Part shown: one piece after another, positions 41,225-53,459 of the stretch
How the letters are laid out: every line of letters starts with the position of its first letter
How positions within the stretch are numbered: the stretch's first letter is position 1
Assembly (NCBI GenBank): GCA_964020155.1
Contig: OZ026562.1
Location: forward strand, 3,277,001-3,341,000
Direction of reading: 5' to 3'
Length of the DNA: 64,000 nucleotides
From: Chondrilla cf. caribensis
Taxonomy: Eukaryota; Porifera; Demospongiae; Chondrillida; Chondrillidae
Translations under genes and position numbers: made by a program
Notes under the pieces: generated by a model
What the model was told of the DNA's origin: nothing
The model's database searches: none
Seen by the model: the letters and a program-made list of their open reading frames with translations, nothing else

Positions 41225-42580
41225 CTACATTTCTTGATTCCTAACTCTATCCATCTTCATGTTGTATGCTACAGAACAAAGTTGGCACAGATAATGTCCT
41301 GAGTAACAGTTGTCCCTATGTGTCTTTCCAGCTACAGAGTAATCGAAATTTGTAGTGTGATATCTGAAGAGAACATCATTTTCATCTACACGTCTTAGGT
41401 ATTCTGCTAGTTCTTTAGGTCCCTTGAACCTCTGAGGGTCAATGAAAGTGTGGTTGCCAGGAACTCACAGGTAGATTTCTGGTGGTCCCCAGTATACTGG
41501 TATAGCTCCTGCTTCATAGCTCCATGTAATTTTCTCGCTGATGTAATCATGGTCGATCGTATTTTCAAATGTTACCACCATTCTGTGCTTCTTGGCTAAA
41601 CTATATCTGGTATCTTTGTATTTATGCCTGTCAGCATGATCTGAAACATTATGCCAACATCCACCATAGGAGTGGATGTGAATATACTTCGCTAATTCAA
41701 GTATATAATCGTTTCTCCATTTAACATTACAGTTGCTCATAAACAGTGCAACTCCCTTCCTCGTAGATGGATCAGGTGTTTTATACATACCTTCTTTCCA
41801 TGGAATGATACAAGCTTCAGCTATGGTAATTTCAGATGCCATATGGTGGTCAAGTCGAATATCTGCTTTCCTCAAGATTCCCTTCATCTGAGGACTTTCT
41901 GCTTCTGAATTCAATATGGCTACCAATTGTCCATCGTGATATCGGAATGGAAGTTTTCTTTGGTTTGGAATATAAAAATTAATATACATGTATACAATGT
42001 ATCGGAACACGACGTCAGCCATCTTGTCCGTATGCTGAATAACACACACAGCGTTATTGGGTAAGGAGCATTCCTTTGGACTCTTTTTCTCCATCGTTGA
42101 AAAATACCCTCCATAAAAAATCTGCAAACTTTGGAACATTTCAAGGTATATAGATAGATTATTGTTTGAAGTGCTGTTAGAAAGACGAGGGGTGATCCGC
42201 GAAACGGGCGACGACCCACCCACATCCACGAATCTCGTTGTAGAGTCCACTGGAACGTTTTCTTCTTGTGAATAGTACCTTGAGCTGCTACCAGTGAGAT
42301 GGGGGGTCATCCGCGAAGTGGGCGACGATCCACTCGCAACCACCAATCTCGTTGTAGAGTCCACTGGAACATCTTTTTCCTGTATAGAGTGCCTTGAGTT
42401 GCTCGTGGAATAATGGTGCAATAGACTCAAATCCACGTATCTGGTTGTTGGTTCCACTGGAACATCATAGTATCTTACTTCTAAAGTCGTGTAATGGCGA
42501 GGAATACTGAATAATATAATAATCGCTGCAATAATTGTCACTACAAAATACTTCGCGTATCGCCGTTTGATTATTGCCAT
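41225..42580 (-). CDS. alpha-1,3-fucosyltransferase (GT10), one in-frame TGA
   Basis: An intronless type II Golgi enzyme. Residues 1-10 are a basic cytosolic tail and about 11-27 a membrane anchor (YFVVTIIAAIIILFSI). A stem of about 100 residues has three imperfect repeats built on VPVDSTTR-V, and the catalytic domain follows from about 145. GT10 hallmarks are seen: CNVKWRNDYILELAKYI, YGGCW, KHRMVVTFENTIDHDYISEK and EAGAIPVYWGPPEIY, the donor-binding region for GDP-fucose. A TGA at 41465-41467 stops the frame after IYL, but the same frame continues with VPGNHTFIDP-RFKGPKELAEYL to a TAG at 41225-41227. The family normally has Trp before VPG, so the TGA is probably a TGG-to-TGA nonsense change or an error. 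The product stopping at the TGA is 371 aa. Partial copies lie at 37.4, 46.3-49.1 and 55.2-55.9 kb. Confidence 0.85.
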
Positions 42581-42599
42581 CCGCGTACTCTTCTTTGTT

Positions 42600-43160
42600 G
42601 GGCCGGGGGCTCCACGATAGATACTCTCCGATCGATTTCAGAAGGCTCGTCCAAATGACAAATTACGTGACGTTTAGGAATTAAAATTAATTGATGTTGC
42701 TCGTGTTATTTCCGGACACACCTATCTTTGTGAATACTGGGGCTACGAACTTGCAACAAGTACCGTCTTCTTCTTCACGTCGTCCAAGAAAATGGCTTGA
42801 AATGATCTTTTCGTTACTTTGTAGCACGGATTTTATTGGTGGCGGAGAGGTGTACCGACGCGAATTCCGAAATCCTATCGCGAAGTAGAGTAACTGATCA
42901 ATTTCCGGACAAATCTATTTCTGGACACTAGTACCTTTCTAGTGAGGTCCGTACGAAAGCTCATTCCTTTGTCCGAATATCGATTATTATCGGACGATTT
43001 TTTCGATCGACTCTAGCAGAGGCATGCGGTAAGCTACGAGGATCTTACTGAGTAGAGAGCGACTACATGTAATGGCATATAAAACAAAGTTGGGAGTCGG
43101 CAGGTTTTATAGTTTTCGAGAAATAACCAATTTTATGTGTCTGAATATGAGTGGCGTATT
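42600..43160. other. upstream region of the fucosyltransferase, no gene seen
   Basis: CG-richer than its surroundings, with repeated TTTCCGGACA motifs (about 42708, 42903). No supported coding region. Confidence 0.5.
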
Positions 43161-43170
43161 TACTCTACTA

Positions 43171-43924
43171 TGGTGGCCCAAAAGGACACTTTCCGCCGCG
43201 ATCAAAATTGCCGAATCGCCCGATTCGATCATATCTTCGGCAGAATCGGCAATGCCATATTCTCGTCACCTGCATATCACGTGACTGTATCGACTTTAAC
43301 TGCAAACAGATACTCTACCAACAAAGACCACATATTCGTGCATTTCATTTTCCTTTCAATTGATGACCTTATAATGGCCCGTTGGTGTATATGTAGCTAG
43401 GAGTCCGCATGTTGGACACTGTAGTGATTGTTTTTTGGGCAGCATGTTTCCCAGACAAACATTTTATTAAAGACATTTGTTACTTTTCAAGACAACTATC
43501 TTAAAGTTTGTACAGATACACAAACGTCAATCCTACCTGTACCTAGCCTGTCTGCCTTTCGGCTGATTTAGGCTATTTATAGATGAGGCCTTACTTACTA
43601 TTATAATTAGTTTAGTTATAGCATATCAAATTTAACATCAAAGTCCACAATTTAGGAGTTAGCCGACTGCTTTTGTTGGACCAGCGTATGAGCTTGGGTG
43701 GAATGGCAGGTCCCTGAGCCAGGATAGAGTATCTGGTGGCAGTTCCAGTCGATACAGTCACGTGATATGCAGGTGACCAGAATATGGCATTGCTGATTCA
43801 TCTGAAGATGCTAGCGAATCAACCGAAGCAATCGAATCGGGTGATTCGGCAATTTTCATCGACCAAAGCAAGTAAATCGGGCGATTCGGCCGTGGCGGAA
43901 AGTGTCCCTATGGGCCACCATAGC
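43171..43924. mobile_element. foldback element with long inverted repeats
   Basis: The left arm starts CTATGGTGGCCCAAAAGG; the right arm ends GGGCCACCATAG. The arms are about 130-170 bp and share ACACTTTCCGCC, GAATCGCCCGATT and CACCTGCATATCACGTGAC segments. The AATCGCCCGATT-like motif recurs several times per arm. I could not find a clear target duplication or a transposase. Confidence 0.75.
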
Positions 43925-44068
43925 ATACCGATGCTGACGAGAATGCCGAACTCCGAATTCACGTTGGTATACCTCTGGTCTACCATTCTATTTCATTCCT
44001 TATTAAGGAACAATCCCTTAGGTGTCAAGAAGTATACCAATGTGAATACTCTCATCTAAAAATATGTG

Positions 44069-44081
44069 TGTGTGTGTGTGT

Positions 44082-44118
<37 letters not shown>
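44069..44118. repeat. (TG)n microsatellite
   Basis: Short TG/CG-interrupted repeat. From 44120 to about 45110 I see no gene. Confidence 0.85.
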
Positions 44119-45119
44119 CATATGTTCTGACATTTGTTGGTGTTTTGCCATTCAGACATAGCTTCATTCGAAAATCTTTAGTGACACAGTTGATCAATCA
44201 GTTTGAGAGTATGAAATAAAACACAGAACTACAAGTCTTCAAATAGCTGTTTCCAGCACAGTTGCTACATAACTCAAGAAACACTAAGCCTTAGTACACG
44301 ATATAGTATACTGTTCAGCATATTCATGTGCATGGTTCATAATGATTCATAGTTGTTATGCTACTGACGCCAACACTACACAATATGCTTGACAGGGACA
44401 GTATCAGAAGGACAATGCCATGTGAACAACCCTTATTCTTTACTTTTTAATATTTCGTGGTTGTAATGCTACAGATAGTGTTTGTTTTGCAGTTTCTTCG
44501 ATTTTTATCTGAATTTCAGTGCATATGTTCACTTGCATTCACAGCATTGGTAGGTTAAAATACCATCAAAACTGTAGAGAACTGTGCGGATGGAAACATA
44601 GTACAAAGATACTCTGATTTCAATTATTATAAATTTCAAAATGAAATGGCAACTAAGATGTGCAGTTTAGACAGCCACACTGTTTGACAATTAATCTGGC
44701 TAGTTAGTTCAACTGCCAAGTGCAGAATTAAAGGAGAGGGATGGTCTAGCAAACATAGCATTCAGTCAAACCACAGTGAAAGCTGGTTAGCTAGACCATA
44801 ATATCTTGCATAGTACATAATCCACTGTTCAGTGGCTAAACCAGACTAACTTATGGCAATATAGAAGTAAAATTCATATTTGAACATTTGATTTGTTTAT
44901 ACTTTGTACAATAAAAAGGCAGTTTATGTACGCTTCTATCAATTTTGTGGAAATTCTCTATCTGTATCATTAACAGTGATAAATACAATTCCCATTGGCA
45001 ATGTATAATATTCGCTTGCATTTTTTTGATTACACTTTATTCACTGACATTACCAATGAAACATTGCCCCCTTGAAGAAAGAATAAATTGTTAAGATATT
45101 AATTTATTTGGCTGGATGA

Positions 45120-45690
45120 GAATTTGAATGTCTAAACTAGCTTATGAGGATGTGCGAGACTTGCTTGTATTTAAGAAGGCTCACATTCTAATGCATTTGT
45201 GATGGGCCAGGCCTAAAACTTAGTATACATTGGTTTATATGAAGACCTAATTCTTTATAGACTTCCATTCGACTTCATTATTCCAAACCTTACACACAAC
45301 TAAAATGAATCAAAAACATTAATTAATGTCCACAGAAGTACTGATAACCAATGTTGCGCTACATATATCCTACCTATGATGTAAAGTACATTGTTCATAT
45401 TGTATTGTATAGAAATGATATAAGAGAAGGATGGCTCTTATAAGTGTTCCAAGAACTATCTTGCAATTGATTTAATCATAGTGAGTGGAGTCTGTTTGTC
45501 TGCTTTTGACTACAGTACACGTATATAAGTATGTTGTAGCACCTTCGAGAAGGATCCATTTCTTGTTTCCTTATTAAGTGCAATAAATAATCCTGATCAG
45601 CCACTTTCTGACCTTTTGGTAGTTAATTGTTCAATCAGTTATTACATCTGGAATCTTAGGGATATACACAGGATATGTATATAATTAACA
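45120..45690 (+). pseudogene. second ghost copy of the PTBP exon 18 region
   Basis: It matches 35250-35640 (GTCTAAAATAGCTTGTGA-like start, GAAGGATGGC, GTGAGTGGAGT) and also 40300-40690 more closely, including the shared downstream CTTTCTGACCTTTTGGTA. Order and spacing show that 45.1-46.7 kb and 40.3-42.6 kb are duplicates of one block (PTBP exon 18 ghost plus fucosyltransferase). Confidence 0.7.
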
Positions 45691-46319
45691 TGTTATTTTA
45701 TATACCTTCCAATTATCATTTAACAGTACTGGATTTTGTGTGATTTGTTATGCATTTCTATCAGCTGCTTCATAAATTTACAGTAAACAAGCACAACTCC
45801 AGGTAGGGTCCCCAAATTTGTGGACCCTACCCAGGTAGAGTCAACTATTTAGTGACCCTTACATGCCCACTTAACAAACAATTGAGCATAATTTGTAACA
45901 TTTTAGGACATTGTGCAGACATGAGTCTGTGTTGACTGTAAAGTGGTCAATTGTTGATATGTCCATAATAAGATATCAGCTGGAATTCAGTCAAATTATG
46001 TGTCAACATGTTATTGGCTTCCTCATTTTGAGCCAGTTTAGGCCAATAACTAGATTTATCACTTGAGAATTGACAAAAAACAAGCAATGTTTACTGTTTC
46101 TATCTGATAATGTCATAACACAGCTGCAAATCTGTATAACAGTTAAATAATAATTGGACAGCATATAAAATAACCTGTTAATTGTTATTTCCATGAAAAC
46201 AGTCATGTAAAATAATATTATTATAATATTAATTAATAATATTATTAATTGATTGATAATATTATTATCATAATACATAACCTATAATGAACTGTGTTGA
46301 TTAGTTAAACATGCATATT

Positions 46320-46690
46320 TGCATTTATATGTTTGTCGGAATGACCTGAAACATAATGCCAGTACACACCATAAGAGTGGATATGAATATGCTGGGCCAA
46401 TTCAAGGATATATCATTTCTCCACTTAACATTACAGTTGCTCATAAACAGTGCAAATCCCTCCCTCTTATAGATAGATCAGGTGTTTTATACATAATATA
46501 TTCTTTTCATGGAATGACACAAGCTTCAGCTATGGTATATGGTGGTCAAGTATAATGTCTGCTTTTCTCAAGGGCTCTGTCATTTCTGGACTTTCTGCTT
46601 CCGAATTCAATACAGCTACCAATTGTCCATCGTAATATTGAAATAGAAGTTTTTCCTGGTTTTGAACATAAAAGAAACCAATCAGAACAT
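46320..46690 (-). pseudogene. fucosyltransferase fragment, catalytic-domain part
   Basis: Diverged copy of about 41620-41990 of the fucosyltransferase gene (landmarks CTTAACATTACAGTTGCTCA and ACAAGCTTCAGCTATGGTA), with frameshifts. It is cut at 46690 by the MULE-like element and resumes at 48721. Confidence 0.85.
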
Positions 46691-47734
46691 AGTCTCGTGT
46701 TGCCTGGACCTGCTTCTCGCCTCCATTTTTAATGCTGACATCTATTCCGTCCCAAGTTGATTCCCCATCTCAAGTTGACTCTGACACCAGTAAGCGCCCA
46801 TAAAAAACGTCTGCCCCAAGTTGATATCAGGACTTACGTAAACATGGCTTTACTTTTCATGGCAAGATCAGATCATAGATCGGTTTTTAGTTGGTGAGTT
46901 TCATAGGTTTAAAAATGTGATTATTTTATTATTCTCTCTTTTTATTAATCATTACATAAGAGAAGCTAATAAAGTTATAAAATGTGTGTGTTGACAAAAT
47001 CATATCACTGGATTTACGCCAAACCAGCCGAAAATAGACCAAGGTCTCTATCGGCTGGGAGACCAAAGTCTGATTTTGATGGCAACCAGTGATTACCTCC
47101 CGGTCATCCAAATCCTAAAAAAGGGAACCACAGACAGCTGTTTTGCTCTTATTTGAGCTCATCAGTGTGGCACACCCTGTACTTCAGTTGGATGACTGTC
47201 CTCATCTTACCATTCCGACACACAAGTGAACACTTGTGGTCTTCATGATAACAGAGGATGGAGGCTTACAGTCAAGGCGTGACTGTGCACCCTGATGGTG
47301 GGGAAGGTTTATTGCACAGTAAGGCTGTGCAAGGCCTAAGGTTGACAAAATCATATCTGATTCACTGGATTTACGCCAAACCAACCGAAAATAGACCAAA
47401 GTCTCTATCAGCTGGGAGACTGAAGTCCGATTTTGATGACTGTGTGTGTTGACTGATAGGGTTTCCGTTCTTGTCTTTTCTTTTATTATACTTGGCAGTC
47501 ATGTTATCAGCAGTTTTCAACAAAGTATCTAAAACTGTACTTCACACCTTTCTATACCTGTCTTGCATGTCCAGATTGTCATCTGCGGGTGGATGGTAAA
47601 GGTATATAGATAGATAGGTAGATAGATAATTATTTCATAGTGCAACATGTCAACATTACGGACACTAGGACATACTGTCCAATGAAGCACTGATAGAAAG
47701 GCAAAAATATGTATAATATGCAATGATGCACACA

Positions 47735-47890
47735 TTGTCCCAAGTGTCCTTCATTGGAGTGCACACTTTATCCCAAGTTGACCCCTTTGTTGGAATGCAC
47801 ACTTTGTCCCAAGTTGACGCATACATTGTCCCAAGTTGTCTCCTTCGTTGGAGTCCACTCCTTGCACCAAGTTGACTACTTTGTTAGGGT
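47735..47890. repeat. degenerate minisatellite inside the MULE-like element
   Basis: About four units built on TTGTCCCAAGTTGAC and TTCGTTGGAGT. The same CCCAAGTTGA word occurs in the element's terminal arms. Confidence 0.7.
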
Positions 47891-48021
47891 CATGCATACC
47901 CTATACACTACTTAATATCCTTATAGCATCCGTTACCATAGAAACAGTATTATTATACAGCAATTTTATAATGTATAAAGCGCTAGCAACAGTATAAAGC
48001 GTTAGCAACAGATGCTATAAT

Positions 48022-48129
48022 GGTTAAGACATGGACACTCGGGCATTATGACATATAAAATACACTCGCCCTCGGGACTCGGTATTTTATATGTCATAAT
48101 GCCCTCGTGCCCATGTCTTAACCATTAAA
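48022..48129. repeat. near-perfect long hairpin
   Basis: Arms of about 47 bp (AATGGTTAAGACATGG inward to TAAAATAC) are almost perfectly complementary around a loop near ACTCGCCCTCGGGACTCG. It lies next to two AAAGCG(C/T)TAGCAACAG repeats, and the outer ATAGCATC...GATGCTAT pair suggests a nested MITE. Confidence 0.8.
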
Positions 48130-48720
48130 TAAAGTCTGTTTGTTGTCCCATGCAATTTGACTTGTTTTCTCATGATGTGTTAATTCATCTTTTCTACATA
48201 GAATGTGATCATGAGGTGTCTCTTTTCAAGAAGACTCTTGGTATTTCTTAATTGTAAGTAGAAATTGTACTATGACTATTTTTACTTTTTATTTCTAATT
48301 ATAGCCTATAATGTTTTTAAATTATTTTGGAAACTTGAAATTTATTGAGTCCGCATAATGGAGCTATATCCAAGGTATGTGCTGTAAAATCGAAGGTGGC
48401 ATATGATCAAAATTTTCTGCTACTTAATCCTCATCTAAATAATAAAAATCATTGTATCATAGCCTAGACATGATTGTCGTTTCCTAGGTATCGTTTCTTG
48501 TCTCTGCAATTCACTCTAGCTTCGTATACGAATGCCTCAATCGATCAATTGTGCAAGTCCTGGTGCTAACTTGGAGTGGCATTTATTATGGGTGCTTACT
48601 GGTGTCGGAGTCGACTTGGGATGGAACAGATATCATTAGGTTAGCAAGAACCTAATAACCGACCTAATGACATCAGCATAAAAAATGGATGTAAGAAGCG
48701 GGTCCAGGTGATGTGAGACT

Positions 48721-49135
48721 AATCAGAACATGACATCAGCCATCTTGTCCGTATGCTGATGAATGCACACATGCAGCATTATTTGGTACAGGACAGTCTG
48801 TTTGACTCCGGAAACCTCCCCCCTCCATAATATTCACCAACCCATCAAACATTTCAAGGTATTAGATTAATTGTTTGGAGTGTTGTTAGGAAGACTAGGG
48901 ACGATGGGTGAAATGGGCAATCCACTCACATCCATGAATCTCGTTGTAGAGTCCACTGGGACGTTATCTTCTTGTAAAGAGTGGTTTTACTTGCCTCTGG
49001 AAAGATGGGCAATCTTCTCAAATCCACGAATCTGTGTGTGGATTCCATTTCAATGATTTCTTCTGTTGAAGTGTAGTATAAGTGAGGCATACTGAAGAAG
49101 GTAAATATCACCATCACTGGTGAATAAGCATGTTT
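48721..49135 (-). pseudogene. fucosyltransferase fragment, stem part
   Basis: Continues the fragment interrupted at 46690, matching about 42010-42480 of the fucosyltransferase gene (GACATCAGCCATCTTGTCCG, GTAGAGTCCACTGGGACG). It lacks the membrane anchor and has frameshifts. Confidence 0.8.
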
Positions 49136-49139
49136 TCAA

Positions 49140-50056
49140 TTTAAAATAGAGTAACTGCTCAATTTCCAATCACTACATTGACTTGTTCATGCATATGTTA
49201 TATAGTCAATAAATTTTTATGACAGTACCACCTGGTTGATAAGTACCCTGCCTATTATTATATCTAGATCTGTTAGCCCATAAATTTTTGTATGTACCTA
49301 ACTCATGTAAACTGTATCAACATGTAAACCATACTGATAGCAAGTACCCCAGATAAGAAGTACTCATTTATTATGTCCTCAATAGTTCTTACTAAGCAAG
49401 TTGGACTAATTATTAAATAATAATATGCATATGTCTGTATCCATTCTTCTTTTTATTATTATTATTGCAATAGTGTACGTATTGAATGTTTTTGTTATGA
49501 TTAGAGAACTTTATCGCGAAAACATCTCAACCAGCTGCAAGCTCATGAATAAATGAATCAAAAATAAGGGCACTTTTATACATGTAGCTTGATCACTGAA
49601 ATAATAAACAAGGCACAGAGTTCGCGAATGTTAAATCACAAATGTCACTCATGGACGAACTGAAACCATCAACACACACAAAAGGTTGTTCAATTAGACA
49701 TTCAATTAGTCTGCTTAGGACAGTACAGTTTTAATATAATATTTAATTGCTAATGTGTGCATATATGTGTAATTTGCATTTTTATTGACATTAATTGAAA
49801 TTATGAGCATATGTATTGTACATATGTGTATAATAATAATAATGTAGTTATATCATTACTTATCATTATTTCCATCATTATCATTTTATTTTTAGTTGGA
49901 ATGTATGTAATAATAAACTGGTACAATTTAATGAAAAATATCATACACTGTGGTCTTGCATGCATGTTTCAAGAGCTTAAAATAATGCATCCATGCATAG
50001 TAATATGCATGGGTATCCAACAGAAAATAAAGTTTAATTGTCTGGCAATGGGCAAA
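49140..50056. other. AT-rich spacer and 3' flank of membrane gene A
   Basis: No gene. Most of it is duplicated at 55930-56375, including the stretch just beyond the gene's stop (CCATGCATAGTAATATGCATGG-type palindrome near 49990). A minus-strand AATAAA complement lies near 49886. Confidence 0.6.
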
Positions 50057-53000
50057 TTACCTGGAGGATAAGCATTTCATATACAAAATTAATATGCGTA
50101 GACCAAGCAGGTATTATAATATTAAGATATACATACGTACGCATATGCTACATGTAAGCAAGTATACACACTGACACATACATGTAAGGCAGTCTTACCA
50201 TGTGTAGATCAAGGCAAAGACTACAATGATGCAAACCACAACCACAACAACGGCAGCTACTCCCAAACCAATTCCAAGTTGAAATACAAGATCATCTAAA
50301 GACAAAAAATCAGGGATTAATAAACATAGGTTCATATTGCTAATGAACATGCAGTATTATGTGTAGCACACAATGTGATATTACTAATTATTAGGACATG
50401 CAGATGCATAAAAATGGACACCGATCTACATGCTCATTTTAATATTGTAATATGATAATAATAAATATTCATAAAAATTTTGTTGCAATAGTACAACTAT
50501 CTTGCAACCATAATTATAGGAAGTTTGGTGCAAGGAAAATTGTTCATGTGAGTAATATTGACCACCTAGTGGGTCTTGTGTCAAAATATGCATATAAAAC
50601 TCATTATGTGAGAGTTCTATATACTTTAGTGAAACATCCACTAGCAAATATGACATTATAGCTCTTCAAACCCTCAAATTTAATGGACTGAGAATTTTCT
50701 AATTTTCTTGTATGACATTGATGTTTCAACTGTGGTTAGATTGGAAGTACACTTTAATTACTAAGTCATATAAAACAGAACACAGTGTATGTACTGTGAA
50801 TACAGCCATGAACCACTCACACATGCATGTACAGTATAGTGAAATGTGGAGAAAAGTACATGCAAAGCGATCGCAGACAAGCATACATCTGATATGCACA
50901 TACAACCATACAATATCCTCTATTTGCATTCAGATGGCTTTGCAAACACAAATTGAAGTCAACCAGTGGTTAGACTGGACATGTGTAATATTTTGCAGAC
51001 AGATAAAAATAATTATATACATATATACAGACACACTCTTATACACATACGGTATAAATGTACATGTACGTATATGGAATACACATATGCATTTACTGCA
51101 TATTATACTTATGTGCATATTAATTAAACATGCCTGCATATGCTATATAAAACATGTACACTCCTGTATGCACATCAAACACATGCACTCACATGAATAC
51201 GTGTACACACATACATACATACTTGATTCATAATTTGTTGTTAGCTCTGTTGAAGTACTGTAACAGATTACGATTATTGCTATATATGTGAAGAGGTACA
51301 GAATCGATCACTTATCCCTCACTTCCACCAGATGTGAAGTATATACATGCATAAACTATGTAGACAACAGCAACACCACAATTAACATAACACACTATTC
51401 ATATTGAATAATTATACAATTTATTATAATAGAAATAATTCTTTAATACACATTTTCCTCTTAAAAATTTTAACCTTCCATATTCAGCCAACAAAGGTTG
51501 AGTTCGGAAAGAACAGTACATGAATATAGCTATTAGTCCCTCAAATTTTGAAATACATACATTAGTATTAGCAGTAGTAGTATGACGTATGCTCCCCAAG
51601 ACAAAGTAGATGCGCCAAATCTTGTAGGCAGATTGAAAATGAATGGCTAGGGGAGTTAATGATTGGAAAATGAGTTAATATAGCGTGCCCACACTCATCA
51701 TTAGTATAATATGTAGGTGGTAAAGAAAATACATCAATAATAATATACAAATACATACATATACACGTGAACACACATACACACAAACACACATACACAC
51801 ACATACACTGCTGTATTGCACATACACATAATATACCTGATTCCTGTGTACGTACTTGTGATGACTCTGGTGAAGAGATCATTTTAGTGCAACAAATATT
51901 CGATGCTGCAATAATATTCAAAAGAAAAAAAAAAGAATCACAAAAACACAGTCATGCGCAGACACTCAATGACATATAACTGTGCATAAATGTGTATAAT
52001 ATACACATAACGTAAATAGTACATCACATATACCTATGTGATGCAGTTTCATAGTGATCAGCATACATGTAGCTCCTTTCAAGCCCATGGATGGCCAGTG
52101 GACGCATGTAACATAATGGATTTGTGATGCGGTTCATTTATTAACTAATTTGAACCATTTGATATGTGAGGCATACAGAATGTTTATATATAGAGCACAT
52201 CTTTTAATATTATAGTCTACATTGGAATCTGTCTTATGCCGTCACATTATATGGAGAGACCTGTCTAATGTGGTCACCCACAGGGCCTCATATACAGTAG
52301 AGCCCGTCTAATGTGTTCAACTGTAAGGGACCTCATTTTTTGGCTGGATTAAAGAGATGGCTGTATTATTAAAATTGATTTGTAGGAAAGAACGTGTCAT
52401 ATGTGTAGTTCAGGTTTGGATCAGAGTGACCACTTTAGACAGATAATCTTATTGAGGTCAATATTCCTACAGAACCAACTGTAAATACATCAGTTATAAT
52501 ACAATACAATAGTGCAGGTATGTAGCGGACATCTAATAACTTGTGTGATGCATGTACATAGTATTTACCATTAATACAATGGGAGATGTTCATTCCATCA
52601 GCATATGCATTGTCATTTTTACTTCGGTTTAACACTATGCAGTATTTGTCATAATAACAATGCATTTCTCTTTCAAAGTCTAAGCAATCTGTACATGTAA
52701 GAATGAAGTACACACTGTAGAACAATAATGATATTATACAATGTAATTCAACATAATTATGTAGATGATTATTAATACATTGATAACTGTTGTTGGGAAA
52801 ACCCTTTTGGATTGAGGAGCATTTACGTACAAATGTCCAGATGAAGAACTCTCTTCACCAGACTGCATTTCTAAACACTCCTCAATCTGAAAGGATTCTC
52901 CCAACAGCAGATTATGACAACATGGTTTTTCACTCCAAATAATTTATATATAATATCAAGTACTGCATGCATATTCATCACAAATACCACATGCACGTTT

Positions 53001-53288
53001 TACATAATACAGTACAGGCTCATACCATAACTCATACACATATTGCATCCTGCACCAGGATCATTATTACAATTGTCCCAAAGATTGCAATCAGTAAAGT
53101 TGAATCCTGAAGAATGGTTGAAATCTGTACTTGCATCAGTACCATTCCATAGCAAAGTGTTGTTTATGCATTGAAGTCCACTTCCCTCATCTAAATACAT
53201 ATTATATGTACATATGACCTTCACTGCAAATGACTCTTGCTAGTAAAGTGCACAATATACATACGTGCGTATTTGTGTATGTCCAAGC

Positions 53289-53336
<48 letters not shown>

Positions 53337-53378
53337 ATGAATACGTCTGTATCTGTGTGTGTCTGTGTGTGTATGTGA

Positions 53379-53414
<36 letters not shown>

Positions 53415-53418
53415 GTGT

Positions 53419-53459
<41 letters not shown>

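Larger units (their letters stand above)
46691..48720. mobile_element. MULE-like element, 2.03 kb, 11-bp target duplication
   Basis: Left end AGTCTCGTGTTGCCTGGACC; right end reverse complement AGTCTCACATCACCTGGACC. The arms remain similar for about 150 bp (GACACCAGTAAGC, CCCAAGTTGA). The 11-bp direct repeat AATCAGAACAT flanks it at 46680-46690 and 48721-48731, and a fucosyltransferase fragment is split at exactly this point. Long arms and a 9-11-bp duplication are typical of Mutator-like elements. Inside are two copies of a TTTACGCCAAACCA segment (47021, 47371), a CCCAAGTTGAC minisatellite and a hairpin. No transposase was recognised. Confidence 0.85.

Noticed and set aside
41465..41467. Selenocysteine at the fucosyltransferase TGA
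   Set aside because: GT10 enzymes are not known selenoproteins, and the family has Trp at this place; a TGG-to-TGA change is simpler.
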